Assembly: GCA_963680875.1 (NCBI GenBank)
Contig: OY804586.1
Location: 49,228,203-49,292,202, forward strand
Length of the DNA stretch: 64,000 nucleotides
Source of the DNA: Bathymodiolus brooksi
Lineage: Eukaryota; Mollusca; Bivalvia; Mytilida; Modiolidae
Reading direction: 5' to 3'
In this document: positions 44,128 to 55,079 of the stretch, piece after piece
Layout of the letters: every line of letters begins with the position of its first letter
How positions within the stretch are numbered: position 1 is the first letter of the stretch
Program-made: the position numbers and the translations under genes
The notes under the pieces: generated by a model
What the model was told of the DNA's origin: nothing
What the model saw: the letters and a program-made list of their open reading frames with translations, nothing else
The model's database searches: none

Positions 44128-47100
44128 TCCAAGCGGTTTTCAAGTGTGCATTTTTGGCTGCTTTGTTTCGAATTTCTGACATACTGTTTGCACCTCTTAA
44201 AGCCTGTTCAACTTCACTTCTGGATTCTTCTCGCATTAATGCTACAATTTGCAGTGCTATATACAATATCGACATAATACGTTCTGCAGGGCTGAGCCAA
44301 CGATGGCCTGGCGCTGTCCTTCCTGCAGCAAGGAAATCCAAATCAAGCTTCTTGAATAGTACAATAAATGATAATTTGACCGCATGGTAAGTAATCCGAT
44401 GGTCTGGACCTCCTTCAGAATATAACATTAGGCATACAGGGACTTCTCCCTTATCTTGCAGCATCTTGGCCATTTCAGCTGAATGTCTCCATGGTGAGCT
44501 TGCTTGAAATATTGAATCCTTGTAGGATACATGTACTTCGCCTCTATAAAATGAGGAATCATCATCTGGGATGTCAACTTCAAGACAGACAGATGGAGTC
44601 AATGATCCTTTTGATTGCATGTCATGGTCTAATGCACCAAGAGTGGATGTTACTGGTACAATCGACTTTTAACAGACATATTTTGATAAATGTTCAATGT
44701 TGTGTCTACGATCATCAGCTGCAGTAATTTCTTCAATTTTCTCTCATAGTTTATCAAAGAACACAGAAAATATATCATTAGGTCTGCCTATATTAAGATG
44801 CCTTATATCAGTAACAAGGTTGGCATCTTCTGATAATATAGCTTAACGTATACGATCTTCTATACCTTTATTTTGACTATCAAGTAACTATATGCATAAG
44901 ATCTTTTCATTTGACGAGTATGGTACTCGGGTAGGAGTGGTTTGATTTTCTTAAATACCTTCAATGAAACATTCATTACTTCGTCTTGTCCTCTATCAAT
45001 GGGTGTCTGCCATAAAACTATGGTGCCTCCTATTGATCGTCCAGGGTCATAACGGAGTAGGTCAATTGGGACAGATAATCTTAAACCTTTTACAAATTCA
45101 TATTTTTCTTTTGGGGTCATAATTTTGTTTCCGTTTGTATGCCTGTCTTCTTCAAACATAATGTAGTTGTAGCTGTCTTGTTGTGAAACAATATTATCCT
45201 TTAAAAGATACTGTTCAAGAACTGACTGTGCTTCTGGCCTATGCTCCAAAAAAGGCGAACTTGTCAACCTGCCTTACTGGGTGCTCAAGCATTTGTCTTT
45301 TTTGTTGTTCTTCAGTGGAATAATCAAGGAATTCAGCATATGAATTCAATGAAATAGCAAGAAACTCGATATCATTTCGAAATGATCTCCACTGTGTAGT
45401 GTAGGGTGAAGCTATGACAGAAAATAAGGCTGTACTATGCTGCTTCAAACTGATGAAGAAGGACACGGCGCTTTCTTTTCCAATCATTGTAATCATTGAA
45501 GCCTTCAACAAACATGAAAAGAGAACGCAATATGAAACTAATTTAATATGGTATAAATATTAAAAATAAATACACATTCATATTTAATAAATGAAACACC
45601 AAATAAGGATGGACAAATAGACGCACAGATGGACGGACAGATAGACAAGATCATTCATCAGTGTATGCATTCATGATTGTTACTGTTAATAAGGTCAGAC
45701 GCTTAACTTTCACACAGATTCATGAGCGAGTGATGGCTGCTCAACGTCCAGTTTTAATATGAATGTTGGAGGTTAGAAAAAGTGACAGATTATACTGATT
45801 GGAAAGGAAGTTACTAAATATTAAATTTGACAAAAATACTAAGTATCAAATATGGAATGTAAAAATTATGCTGTATCTCTGACATATTTTTTATTTACTT
45901 GTCAGATGCCTTATATTATATACCCGTTAGCCTACTTCGGTCCATTATCTTTTGCTTGTTTCCATCAAGATACCAGAGCACATTTGTCATATTCATGACA
46001 TGCTTGCAGACCACATCATTATTCATGGCTTCGGGGAAACCCAGCTTTGGCGTTGTCCATTTCATCAGATACTATTGAACAGTTTGTCTTTTGCTGTAAA
46101 AAGAAAAAAAATTGTGTCACAGAATACATAATAATTTAAAGATTTTAATACTCTTATCTCTGACATTCCGGTGTTAATTGTATTAGCAAAGTTCAAATAG
46201 TAGGATTGGTTGATGACTGAATGGGGCTTTATAATATACATGTACTTTCATTTTCACTTTATTTGTTCTAAATCATGACGGCCAGTTTCATTAAATTTAG
46301 TTTTTCAACATTTATGTCAACACTGTTTTTGAAATTTGCAGCCCTTGTTCAGCATGCGGCTCCGTCGTGTGGTATGCCACTTTACATCGTCTTGAGGTTT
46401 TTTTATCAGCTTTTATACGCTGGATAATTATTCATGATACAATACTTTGGTTTTGGGTAAATGGTATACTGGACTTTTTTGTTTTCTTTGGTTACTTGGA
46501 TAAATGTTCTCGAGACATGCTCTGGAATGAATTGTTTCATTTAGGAATAAATGAACTTGTCAGAGATGTTACAGTACGGGCGTACTGATGGAAGAAAAAT
46601 CATGATTTGACAGAATGCCCAGGCACCCAAAAAAGATCATTGAAATTGTCCCCCATTTATCAATATCTGACGGTCAAATACTTGCATAAAATTTGAGCAG
46701 TACGGCTCTTAGAAAATTGCCTCGTCCGAAACCTATAAATCGAGACAGGTCTTGAAAGTTTGGACTAAAGAAAGAAACGCAAGGAAGTGGGACAGTACCC
46801 CTTATCTTAAAGGAACATACTTCTTTGCGGAAATGATAGAAATATTTACTACTTTAGCTTTATGTAATTACCTGTAAATCTCAATCTGTCAGTTTCTTTT
46901 TTGGGCGGTTGTTTGAAGCTCCTAGATTCTTCCATTAAAACGTCAAAGGCATTTGACTCAGTTGGGACACATGTGTCATTATCTTTAGTATTTTTTCGCT
47001 CATTTAAAGTTATGATAAAATCTACATATTTAATGTTCTTTCCAAACTCGAATGCTGTCCCAACGAAATCGTCGGGGCTGGCTTGAAATGTCTCAGGCCC

Positions 47101-47304
47101 TGTGTTGGTCTGAAGACACACTTCAAATTTTCCCTGGTCGAGGGCGGCATCAAGCACATCAGATATGTCTCGATTGCCAATAACGTATTCGATGGCATCC
47201 TCTCAAGTATCTTTTACGGAATATTTAATTATTTTGTTCTTTACAATTGTTCTATTGAAACCCCCTTTCCTCTCTTCCACAGTTGCACAAAGGGCAATTT
47301 CCAT
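44063..47304 (-). pseudogene. Multi-exon DDE-like (transposase-derived?) gene, degraded
   Basis: Three blocks on the minus strand. Exon 47304-46872: EIALCATVEERKGGFNRTIV, a TGA near 47205, then DVLDAALDQGKFEVCLQTNT, AFDVLMEESRSFKQPPKKET, DRLRFTG and a GTAATT donor. Exon about 46093-45924 after TTTTTACAG: MNNDVVCKHVMNMTNVLWYL and DRSRLTG. Last exon 45511-44063: ESAVSFFISLKQHSTALFSV, GRSIGGTIVLWQTPIDRGQD, a broken middle, then DSIFQASSPWRHSAEMAKML, CLMLYSEGGPDHRITYHAVK and DFLAAGRTAPGHRWLSPAER. The GGPDHR and AER blocks resemble Asp and Glu sites of an RNase H-fold integrase or transposase-like family common in invertebrates and fish; here the first Asp position reads Glu. Frameshifts near 45250 and stops at 44620-44860 indicate a pseudogene. 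Confidence 0.5.
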
Positions 47305-47349
47305 AGCTAAAGCCGAAAGCACATGCCATGTTTTTGACGTTCGTATTTG

Positions 47350-48430
47350 AAATTAACGGCTGTTATGGACACGAACTATGGAAAGCTTACGAGAATTCCG
47401 AATATACCGGAAACCGGAACTTTACTAAAACACGGAACGGAACGGAACCTTACCTTACCTCTGGATCTTTACAACCATTATTGGTCAACCACACATACGT
47501 GTGTAGAACAATTTTCCCATCACCATGCATGCGTTCCCGGTTCACCAGTATTTACATCCTTAGCTGAACTATGTACATTACATTTTTGTTTTCGCGATCT
47601 CATCCACAATATCTATATTTACACTTGTCACGTTATTGTCGCTGTTCTTTGTTTACTGCCAGTAAAAAGGTCATTACTGCCACTCAGTTAATAATCACAG
47701 TATATAATATACAGCCGGCACCTGATCTAGTTTTGTATCCGTGTCTATGTCCATCATTTATCATCCATTTTCCATTGTAGTTATTTGTTTTAAAAGCATC
47801 ACTTGCATATTTAACATTGTTAAAATGTATAAGGGATTCACTTCTATTCAAAAATACTGATAACAATTTTTTTTTAAATATTTGTGTCCTATTTACTTTT
47901 AAAATGAGTAATTAAAAGGTAAGAATATGTGCTTATCTCTGTCAACAGTAATCGACTAAAAGAAAATATATTAAGAACTCATTAGAGTATTTGGGTACTA
48001 AAAATAGAGATGTAAATAAAAAAATAATGTACTTTAGCACTGGTTAAAAGATAAAATTAAGCGTAACTCAGGTTAAAAGGTAATATTTAGCTAGAAAGGA
48101 CTAAAATCTAAAAACGTGCGCCTTTTGGATTACTCTACTGCCCCTTAATACTAGTATCCAAAGATATAAAGTACTTAAATCTGGGTTTTTTGTGGGTTTT
48201 TTTAAAACGAACAACTCAGAGGTACAGACAGGCACGTTGTGGATATTCCCACTGTCGACTGCTGTCTGTAGCAGGTCTAACTTTGTATCATTGAGGATGA
48301 AATTGAGTTTAGTTATATAAATTGATCGACTGGTTTATACTAAAGAGTATAAATATTTATGGTCCTCCCGACAGGCCCCCTCCCCCATTTGACTTTCATC
48401 TATTTGGCTATCAGCATTCTAAATCTCTCA
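47350..48430. other. No recognisable gene
   Basis: A CG-containing patch (47340-47560) with repeated ACCGGAA and GGAAC motifs could be an upstream or promoter region of the minus-strand gene ending at 44063. Overlapping frames here have no domain. The remainder is AT-rich. Confidence 0.35.
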
Positions 48431-48438
48431 GTGTGGAT

Positions 48439-48905
48439 TCAATAGAGCAGTCTTCTTGTGTGGAATTCCACTTCTGTTGTCGTCTTTATGTTTATATTTA
48501 GGGATTGATAAATTTTTGTAATGTCCATGAGGATTTGCATTTTGTCTCCGTCGTCTAGACCACTCCATATAACATTTTCTCCTTCTGCTAACAGTCTTAT
48601 ATGGCCGGAAGGATTTGTTCCCGTGTTTTGGACCAAGCTTTGCAGTGTAGGATCATATGCTCGAGTGTTTCATCGTCGCTGTTACATGCCATGCATAGGC
48701 TGTCTGTACCTTCGTTGAAAATCTTGTGTCTCAGTGATTGTAGTATATAGCTCCCTGTGAGCATTTTCAACTTGATAGGTATCCTATGTCTGTCTCCCCG
48801 TGACTTACATTTGAGTGTAAGAAGTTTATGCAACTTTCCAGGTGTGATATAAAGTCTAAAATCACTGACTTTCTTAAAGTTTTACACTCACCTGGTTGGA
48901 AGGAC
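48439..48905 (-). pseudogene. LINE C-terminal fragment
   Basis: The minus strand reads KCKSRGDRHRIPIKLKMLTG, SYILQSLRHKIFNEG, then CMACNSDDETLEHMILHCKA, and in the next frame LLAEGENVIWSGLDDGDKMQ to a stop at 48439. A hK-h-L-T-G-x-Y-I-L-Q followed by C-x2-C...H-x3-HC is the usual zinc-binding end of RNase H-containing LINE ORF2 proteins. Only the last 120-150 residues are present, as in a 5'-truncated copy. A frameshift lies near 48600-48635. Confidence 0.65.
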
Positions 48906-48909
48906 CATG

Positions 48910-49640
48910 AGAGCTATTGTATTACTTTGCACATGTAGTCATCTGTTCTTCTCCTCTGAAACCGCTTATCCAAATGGAACCAAATTTGGCAGGAATGATC
49001 ATTAGGTGGAACTCTACCAAGTTTTTGTTTTTGCTGCCAGTTTCAAATTCACCATTGTTATTGGCTACCTCCACCCCCTCCCACCTTTTCAGGTGTTTTT
49101 TTTTTTTTTTTTTAAAGGGCAATAACTCTATAAAGGAGAAGTGGAAAAATTTCAATTTCTGGCAACCAAATGTCGCTGCCGAATAAAAATAAAAGTTGGT
49201 TTGATAATTTGTTGCAGTTATTCCCTAGACGACTATATCCCCCACTTTTTTAAAGTCTGGAATTAAAACAAGTCGAGAAGTGCAAATGACACTGTACCCT
49301 GCCAATGATCTGAGTATTTGATATCATGGATTATCCCTGGGATAGTTCCATGATGTTATTCCTAAACCAAACCATGCCCATATGTGACAAAATTAATGAA
49401 AGAAACCAAAGTCAGTGAACCATGACCTTGAGGTCGCAACATCTATTTTGCATCAAAATGTTACAGTTCATATCATGATCAATGCATGTACAAAGTTTGA
49501 GGATGATAGCTGGTGTGCTTCATAGAAAACTTGCTTAAACCTGAAACTAAACCAATGTGTCACAGACGGAAACACTATGCCCCACTGCTTTGGCAGGCAG
49601 GAAGGTAAAAAAAAATATTGAAATAAAGTTTGACAACGAA
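48910..49640. other. Non-coding, includes a T run
   Basis: A long T run at about 49097-49115 interrupts AT-rich sequence. Sequence after it (CTCTATAAAGGAGAAGTGGA) looks like a dispersed non-coding repeat but I have no second copy in the window. No gene. Confidence 0.4.
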
Positions 49641-49653
49641 AACAAACTCTTAA

Positions 49654-49871
49654 CCATGATGCGTAAACCGGAAGTGCAGTGAATTTTAAGGTCAGTATAA
49701 TTAAATTATCTCTTTTGATAAATTATGAAACATCTTGTGATAAATTATATGATTTAAATATAATAAAATATTACTTCAAAAATAAGGTCCAGTTGTTTGT
49801 TGTATTTATTTTGCCATAATTTAATTATACTGACATTAAAATTCACTGCACTTCCGGTTTACGCATCATGG
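49654..49871. mobile_element. MITE with about 55-bp inverted repeats
   Basis: Left end CCATGATGCGTAAACCGGAA, then GTGCAGTGAATTTTAAGGTC and AGTATAATTAAATTAT. The right end is the exact inverse apart from one mismatch, closing at ...GCATCATGG (49871). Only about 105 bp of AT-rich sequence lies between. No convincing target duplication at the outer edges. Confidence 0.85.
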
Positions 49872-49899
49872 ATCTGGGGATGGTGGTGTAGAAGGGTAA

Positions 49900-51660
49900 A
49901 ATGTACGAAACTGCTACAAAACCGTGTAGTAAGTACAAGAAAACATGATATTTATTTAGTTTAAACATCCAAGATAGGGTGTTTAGTCACGTGACGTTAC
50001 AGTTGAGAAAACCCCGGCTGACCGGCAATTTCTTTATCGAGTGCATGATTATCTCTGATTTCACGTTTGTTAATAAATGTTTATATATGTATTATATATC
50101 AATAAATTTGTCTTTAAATAAGCTTTTAAATGATATATAAATCGTTTCTGTCGGCCACGTAGTTTTGGAGAATTTCAATCCAAAATTCAGGTCAGTGTTT
50201 GCATTGCACTGCGTGATCGATTGCAGTTGATTGACACCTATTTTTATAGTATTTGGCGCGTCATAGCCTATTTTCAAAGGGAAATCCACTGGATGCTATC
50301 TCTCATTGGTTAATTGAAAATAGATATTTTAAAAATAGAAATCCCAAGCTATAAGCCAGTGAAATCCCGAAATTTCTATGTTGCCGTTTACCGGATCTAC
50401 GAAGGTAATGTTTGCAACAAAGTTCTTTTTTATTATAAAATATTTACTGTAGACGCTTTGGGGACTTATTTTAATGAAGATCAATGTTTCAAGCAACCAT
50501 TTCATAATTTGTTTCATACAGTTTAATTGAAGGGAGCAGCGGAATTTACATTTTCGGCATGCGGTGTCAGTGACATTTCGGTGCGTAATAGTAATGGCGA
50601 CCGTTAACTCGGCACATTGCTCAAATGTAATGATGATTATATGTGATAAAAACACATGAAAACAAGAAACAAGAGAAAATCAAAACAAATTTTGTTGTTA
50701 ATAGAAGATATAGTATATTTAATATGTTCACTGAAAGTAATTATTTCGTGAATTTTTGTCTAAATGTGCCCCCTCCCCCTTCCACTGTTTCTATATTTTG
50801 TGAATGCGCGGAACATAAAAATTCAGAGTTTTATTCTTTTTACATTAATGTATAATGATGATGTGTAACAAAGTGAAATATTATGCATTTTACCCTTCTG
50901 TTAAGTGAACAATTTTGCCCCCCCACCCACCTCTTAGTTTAATAAACAGCTGGTTTTAAATTATTTTTTTCGCCCATGGCCATGCTATGGTACACCTGTA
51001 TTAATTACCTATATATTATTACTAATTTGGTCAGTGGTTAGCTTATGAATCTTATAATTTGATGTGATTTCTTGAACTAAATAAACATTTATGCTCATTT
51101 GCCACATCTTGCTTGTCTAATTAGCCTATTTATTTCACCTTAATTAACATTTTCACCTGTAATTAACTTACCTGGGCATAATTTTCCTATTAATATGCTT
51201 GCAGTTAGTAGTACTAATATGTGGAAAGTGGTAATACACAGATATTCATGTTTACTTAAAGAAAAACACAGTATCTATATCAAATTTACATCATTTAAAC
51301 TATGATTTTTACCTGTTTTCATACCTGGTTTTAACAGAGAGGTAACTTTTTTACCTTGCGTACAATCATACATTAATAAAATATACAGATAAAACTTGCA
51401 TATGCAAAAAAAATCAAGAAAATTGGAGTTACTCTCAAAATAATGGAAGTTTGAAAATGGCATTTTTTCTATATAAATTTAATGGTGCCATTTTTATTTT
51501 CATCATTATATAGAGTAATATATATATAACAGTATTATCATATTACAGAATTTCCCCGAAACCTATACTTTTTAGGACCTTCAATTTGCCATATCTCTGC
51601 AGCCGAATATCATAGAATAACAAACTATGGCTCAAAATTCTCAGGAGAGAGAGTACTAAC
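49900..51660. other. No recognisable gene
   Basis: AT-rich; overlapping frames at 50314-50655 on both strands lack any family motif. Short C-rich tracts at 50770 and 50920. Nothing I can support as a feature. Confidence 0.45.
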
Positions 51661-51676
51661 TGAATACAGTAAAATC

Positions 51677-52801
51677 TAGACCGAGATTCCTCTGTCGTTT
51701 AACGGCATTGATAATCTTGCTGTAGCCGTTCAACGACAGAGGGTGATACATACGGAAAACAGCGGATTTGCTTCTCCAACTCTGTGTCAGCACATTTCCA
51801 CGTTTCGTGGCTATCGGATTTTATTTTCTATCATAAACCTTATATAAATCGCTTCACCAATCATTTTTCTATTCATTCATAAACATCTTACCCTCCGAAA
51901 GTGGTGTTACACTCCATTACAGCACGATTTTGCCTTAGAACCTATGATTTCGACATTTGTCTTCCATTTTTCAAACATTTGTCACGTGACTACGAGAAAA
52001 CTACGATTACCGCAATGTATCATGGGAGATAATTTGCATATAAACAAACAAACAAATATTTTTATTGCCAATCATAGGCGCCTGTTAAGGCAGAACAATT
52101 AACATAAAATTTAATACAATTGATTATATTGATTGGTAATGATTTTAACAGCAAATTTAGTGAATTACAGATAACCATAAGAAAAAAAAATGTAGTACCT
52201 TGTCCAAAAACAAAAAGGGGGAACGTAACACATGCTCTTTCCGAAGCCCGTTGGTAACACTCTGCCATTGAATCTTTTCTTTCCAACACATTCTGTATAA
52301 TTTCCTTCTGCTCTTCTTTGATCTGTAGATGGACTGTTTGTCCTGCAGAATACGCTTAAATGTATCGTCTTCCATGTGATTTGAATGTTGTTTACGTATG
52401 CAAATAATGCTCCAAATAATTTGGCACGCTGCATTAATTAGCTCCCATCATGCAATGCGTTGCTGTCATCATTCAGTTAGTATCGCGAGATCACGTGTGT
52501 AGATTCGAAAATGGAAGTCAAATGGCGGAATAATAGGATCTAAGGCAAAATCGTGCTGTAATGGAGTGTAACACCACTTTCTGAGGGTAAGATGGTTATG
52601 AATGAATAGAAAAATGATTGGTGAAGCGATTTATATAAGGTTTATGATAGAAAATAAAATCCGATAGCCACGAAACGTGGAAATGTGCCGATACTATGGC
52701 TGTGAGGCAAATTTGATGGTTTCCGTATGTATCACCCTCTGTCGTTGAACGGCTACAGCAAGATTATCAATGCCGTTAAACGACAGAGGAATCTCGGTCT
52801 A
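51677..52801. mobile_element. Pack-MULE-like element: long inverted repeats, 9-bp target duplication, captured RecQ exon
   Basis: Outer ends are TAGACCGAGATTCC (51677) and GGAATCTCGGTCTA (52801). The inverted repeats run about 270 bp (51677-51946 and 52532-52801), nearly identical apart from a replaced block of about 35 bases in the middle. Immediately outside, AGTAAAATC is present on both sides (51668-51676 and 52802-52810), a perfect 9-bp target duplication. Long inverted repeats plus 9-bp duplications are the hallmark of Mutator-like elements. No transposase lies inside; instead the interior holds a minus-strand piece of a RecQ helicase gene (52165-52434). Plant Pack-MULEs are built this way. 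MULE-type relics elsewhere in this window (16317-16573, 40340-41226) fit the assignment. Confidence 0.75.
52165..52434 (-). pseudogene. Captured RecQ-like helicase exon (motif 0 and Walker A)
   Basis: From MEDDTFKRILQDKQS (52375) the minus strand runs, after a small frame change, into IKEEQKEIIQNVLERKDSMA (RecQ motif 0 region), and then in another frame into VLPTGFGKSMCYVPPF, the Walker A ATP-binding motif. The two are normally contiguous; an extra AG dinucleotide between them (GCAGAGTG) breaks the frame. The exon-like part ends at GACAAG-GTACTA near 52198, a possible donor. Neither RecQ copy at 12.4 nor 22.9 kb shows this N-terminal part, so direct parentage cannot be checked here. It lies wholly between the inverted repeats. 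Confidence 0.75.
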
Positions 52802-52829
52802 AGTAAAATCCAGTGGGTTTTATTTATGT

Positions 52830-53940
52830 ATAAAAAGTCATTGAACACCCTATCCAAGAGTAGGATTCAACCTTTTATTCCATGCTGATCTACCTGTAGG
52901 TATAGATTTATGCAAACCCCCCAAAAATGCGTTGCACTCCTGGTGGGTTTTTTTTATAGTTGCCCAGCGATCTTAGAGGTGCCCCTATACCTTATTATTG
53001 ATAGAACTTCCGACTCCTGTGATTTGTATTTGTTGGAAGCGGCCATGTTGGTGTATCGATGTTTATAATAGTTTTAAAATTGATCATTTTGATTACTCTT
53101 GTGACAAATTTATAAAATTTGTATTTTTTATGAAAAATAATTCATATAGAACCTTTAACTAATACAATAAACACGATATTATGGTGTATTTGGATATATT
53201 TGGGAGTATTTGGGTAAAAAGTCACACCCCTATTAATGGTACGCTACAATTCGACAAACCATGAACGTGAAAAATATTTTGATCAATTAAATTTTTGACA
53301 GTCAACGTCAATTTATTTGAGTACTCTTAAAATAAGTTTTGGATTTTGACTGCGACTTTCTGCTATTAATGTGACCCCGTGTTTTAAATGCCCCGTCAAA
53401 GACGTTATTTGAAAAGGTAGAATGGCTCACAGTCTATAATAGGATTAATTACCATAAAGCAACCCTTATGTTTAACTTAGCTCCTGAATACTTACAGAGC
53501 CGTCCGGTGTGTTCGCGCACCTAAGGGTTCAGTGGTTAATTTCACAGCTTACCAAAATTTTATTGAATTAATTTAAATCATCCTCAAATACATTGAAGTA
53601 TTATCTTTATGGTCTTTATCCGGATTTCGCTAGAATTTTTAACATTTCAGTGAAAACGAAGTGTAAACAAACCAACCCTCGATTTTTAACAAATGTTGCA
53701 ACGTCCGGTGATATCGCGCATGCATGCATGGTTCTTAAAATGAAGAAAGGAAACTTTTTATTTTGAAAGTTTATAAATTGAAGATTATACCTATTCCTTC
53801 AAAATAAGCTCAAATTTGAAAACATTTGATATCTGTTAATATAATTAGAGTTAATCCTCACATACCAGTAGTCTCCATCTTAACTTTTCCAATGATTTTG
53901 CAATTTTAACATGTACAATACGTATGCGCGAACACCGGTG
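52830..53940. other. No recognisable gene; possible decayed inverted-repeat element
   Basis: CCGGTGTGTTCGCGCAC near 53504 and GTATGCGCGAACACCGG near 53920 are rough inverses, and GTCCGGTGATATCGCGCATG lies between near 53704. This could be the skeleton of a roughly 0.44-kb non-autonomous element, but the match is short. No coding frame. Confidence 0.3.
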
Positions 53941-53949
53941 CCAAGACAG

Positions 53950-54420
53950 TATGTTCAATGTTTAACTGTACTGTCTCTGCCTCGAGTCCTGAATCCTTCA
54001 AGGCTCAGCTCCGTCATTAAACTTAAATGACACTGTTTTTATTTGCACTGTATATAAATTTCACTTTATTGCGTCGAAGTATGTTCAAGTTTTAATGCGC
54101 ACACCCAAAAAAGTGGCAGAATAGTCAACCAGTTGACGGTGGCCATTAAATGGAAGAAGAAAGAAGAAGATAGTATTAATGAACATTTTCCTTATGGCTT
54201 AAGATCTGCAACATCAACTAATTTGCAAGTTCCACGTCCAAAAAGTGAATATTTTAAAAGAACTTTTCTATACTCTGGCACAAATCTATGTAATTCTCTC
54301 CCATTCAACATTAAAAGTTTAAACAGTGAAATATGTTTCAAAACCAAAGTAAAATATTATCTGTTAAGATTTAAATTGAGAATGCCCAACTTCCAAGATC
54401 TCCTATGCGTTAATATCTGT
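53950..54420 (+). pseudogene. Two adjacent LINE 3'-terminal fragments
   Basis: At about 53978 SASSPESFKAQLRH resembles the closing segment of LINE ORF2 proteins; it is followed by an untranslated end with GTGGCCATTAAATGG and a GAAGAAAGAAGAAG tail near 54150. The next frame (from about 54175) reads YGLRSATSTNLQVPRPKSEY, FKRTFLYSGTNLCNSLPFNI and KSLNSEICFKTKVKYYLL, again the conserved C-terminus of LINE RT proteins (x-LWNSLP, x-SFK). Both are 5'-truncated tails in the same orientation. No catalytic domain remains. Confidence 0.55.
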
Positions 54421-54752
54421 ATATGGGTGAATATTAGAATATGGCAGAATTTTTTTTTTTTGTCAAAATGGATAAAGTTTATTATTCCATATAATAATTT
54501 TGTTAATATACCAACAATTATATTCAAATCGGACAACGTTTGCTCTAGTTTATTGTGAAACAAGACTTAATTAGGCCACACAAAAAAATATGTGTTTACG
54601 GTCACCCGACCGACCCTAATTTTTGCTAGCGATACTATAAATTTTTATACAGATTTCTGATAACCATTTTTTGTTGTTAGATCAGCAGCAATGTTTTATT
54701 TATTCAACCGCTAGCTTTTTGTTGAAAATGGAGAGCAAAGAAGGTGGGAAAA

Positions 54753-54975
54753 CTGCCCTGTGTGGGTCCGGGGTACTACGAATAGGCCCACAGCACCCTC
54801 TTGCTTGTCGTAGAGGTCAGACTAAATGAGGCGACACGTTTGCCGTGTGTTGCGACCCGTAATGATGGAGGACGGGATCCTGGTGGTTGAAACACACCTC
54901 TTTGGCCCTACTTAACCTAGACGGGAGGTCGAATGGACCCGATTCGATCAATCGGCTGGTCACGTCAAGCCCTTT
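54753..54975 (+). repeat. Orphan copy of the jockey-type LINE 5' leader
   Basis: Nearly matches the minus strand of 32812-32590: CCCTGTGTGGGTCCGGGGTA, GCCCACAGCACCCTCTTGCT, GAGGCGACACG, GGAGGACGGGATCCTGGTGG, GACCCGATTCGATCAATCGG and GGTCACGTCAAGCCC. It starts at the same 5' end and stops at the palindrome, where unrelated AT-rich sequence begins. LINE copies normally keep the 3' end and lose the 5', so a 5'-only piece needs another explanation. Confidence 0.85.
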
Positions 54976-55024
54976 AAATGATATTGTTCATTACAAGCTA
55001 CAGTACAGCTCAAGGCATAGTGTG

Positions 55025-55057
55025 ATAAATAGCTGGCATCCAATGCCAGCTATTTAT
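55025..55057. repeat. Perfect 15-bp inverted repeat (hairpin)
   Basis: ATAAATAGCTGGCAT, then CCA, then ATGCCAGCTATTTAT: 15 paired bases with a three-base loop. Isolated in AT-rich sequence; it could be a cruciform or the core of a MITE. No transcription-terminator role is implied. Confidence 0.85.
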
Positions 55058-55079
55058 TGCTTTGTGATTTAATTAACAG

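Noticed and set aside
47083..47780. Cluster of overlapping plus-strand frames
   Set aside because: Partly antisense to the first exon of the DDE-like gene, the rest lacks motifs and splice sites.
50314..50855. Frames on both strands near 50.3-50.9 kb
   Set aside because: No family resemblance; complementary open frames in AT-rich sequence are expected by chance.
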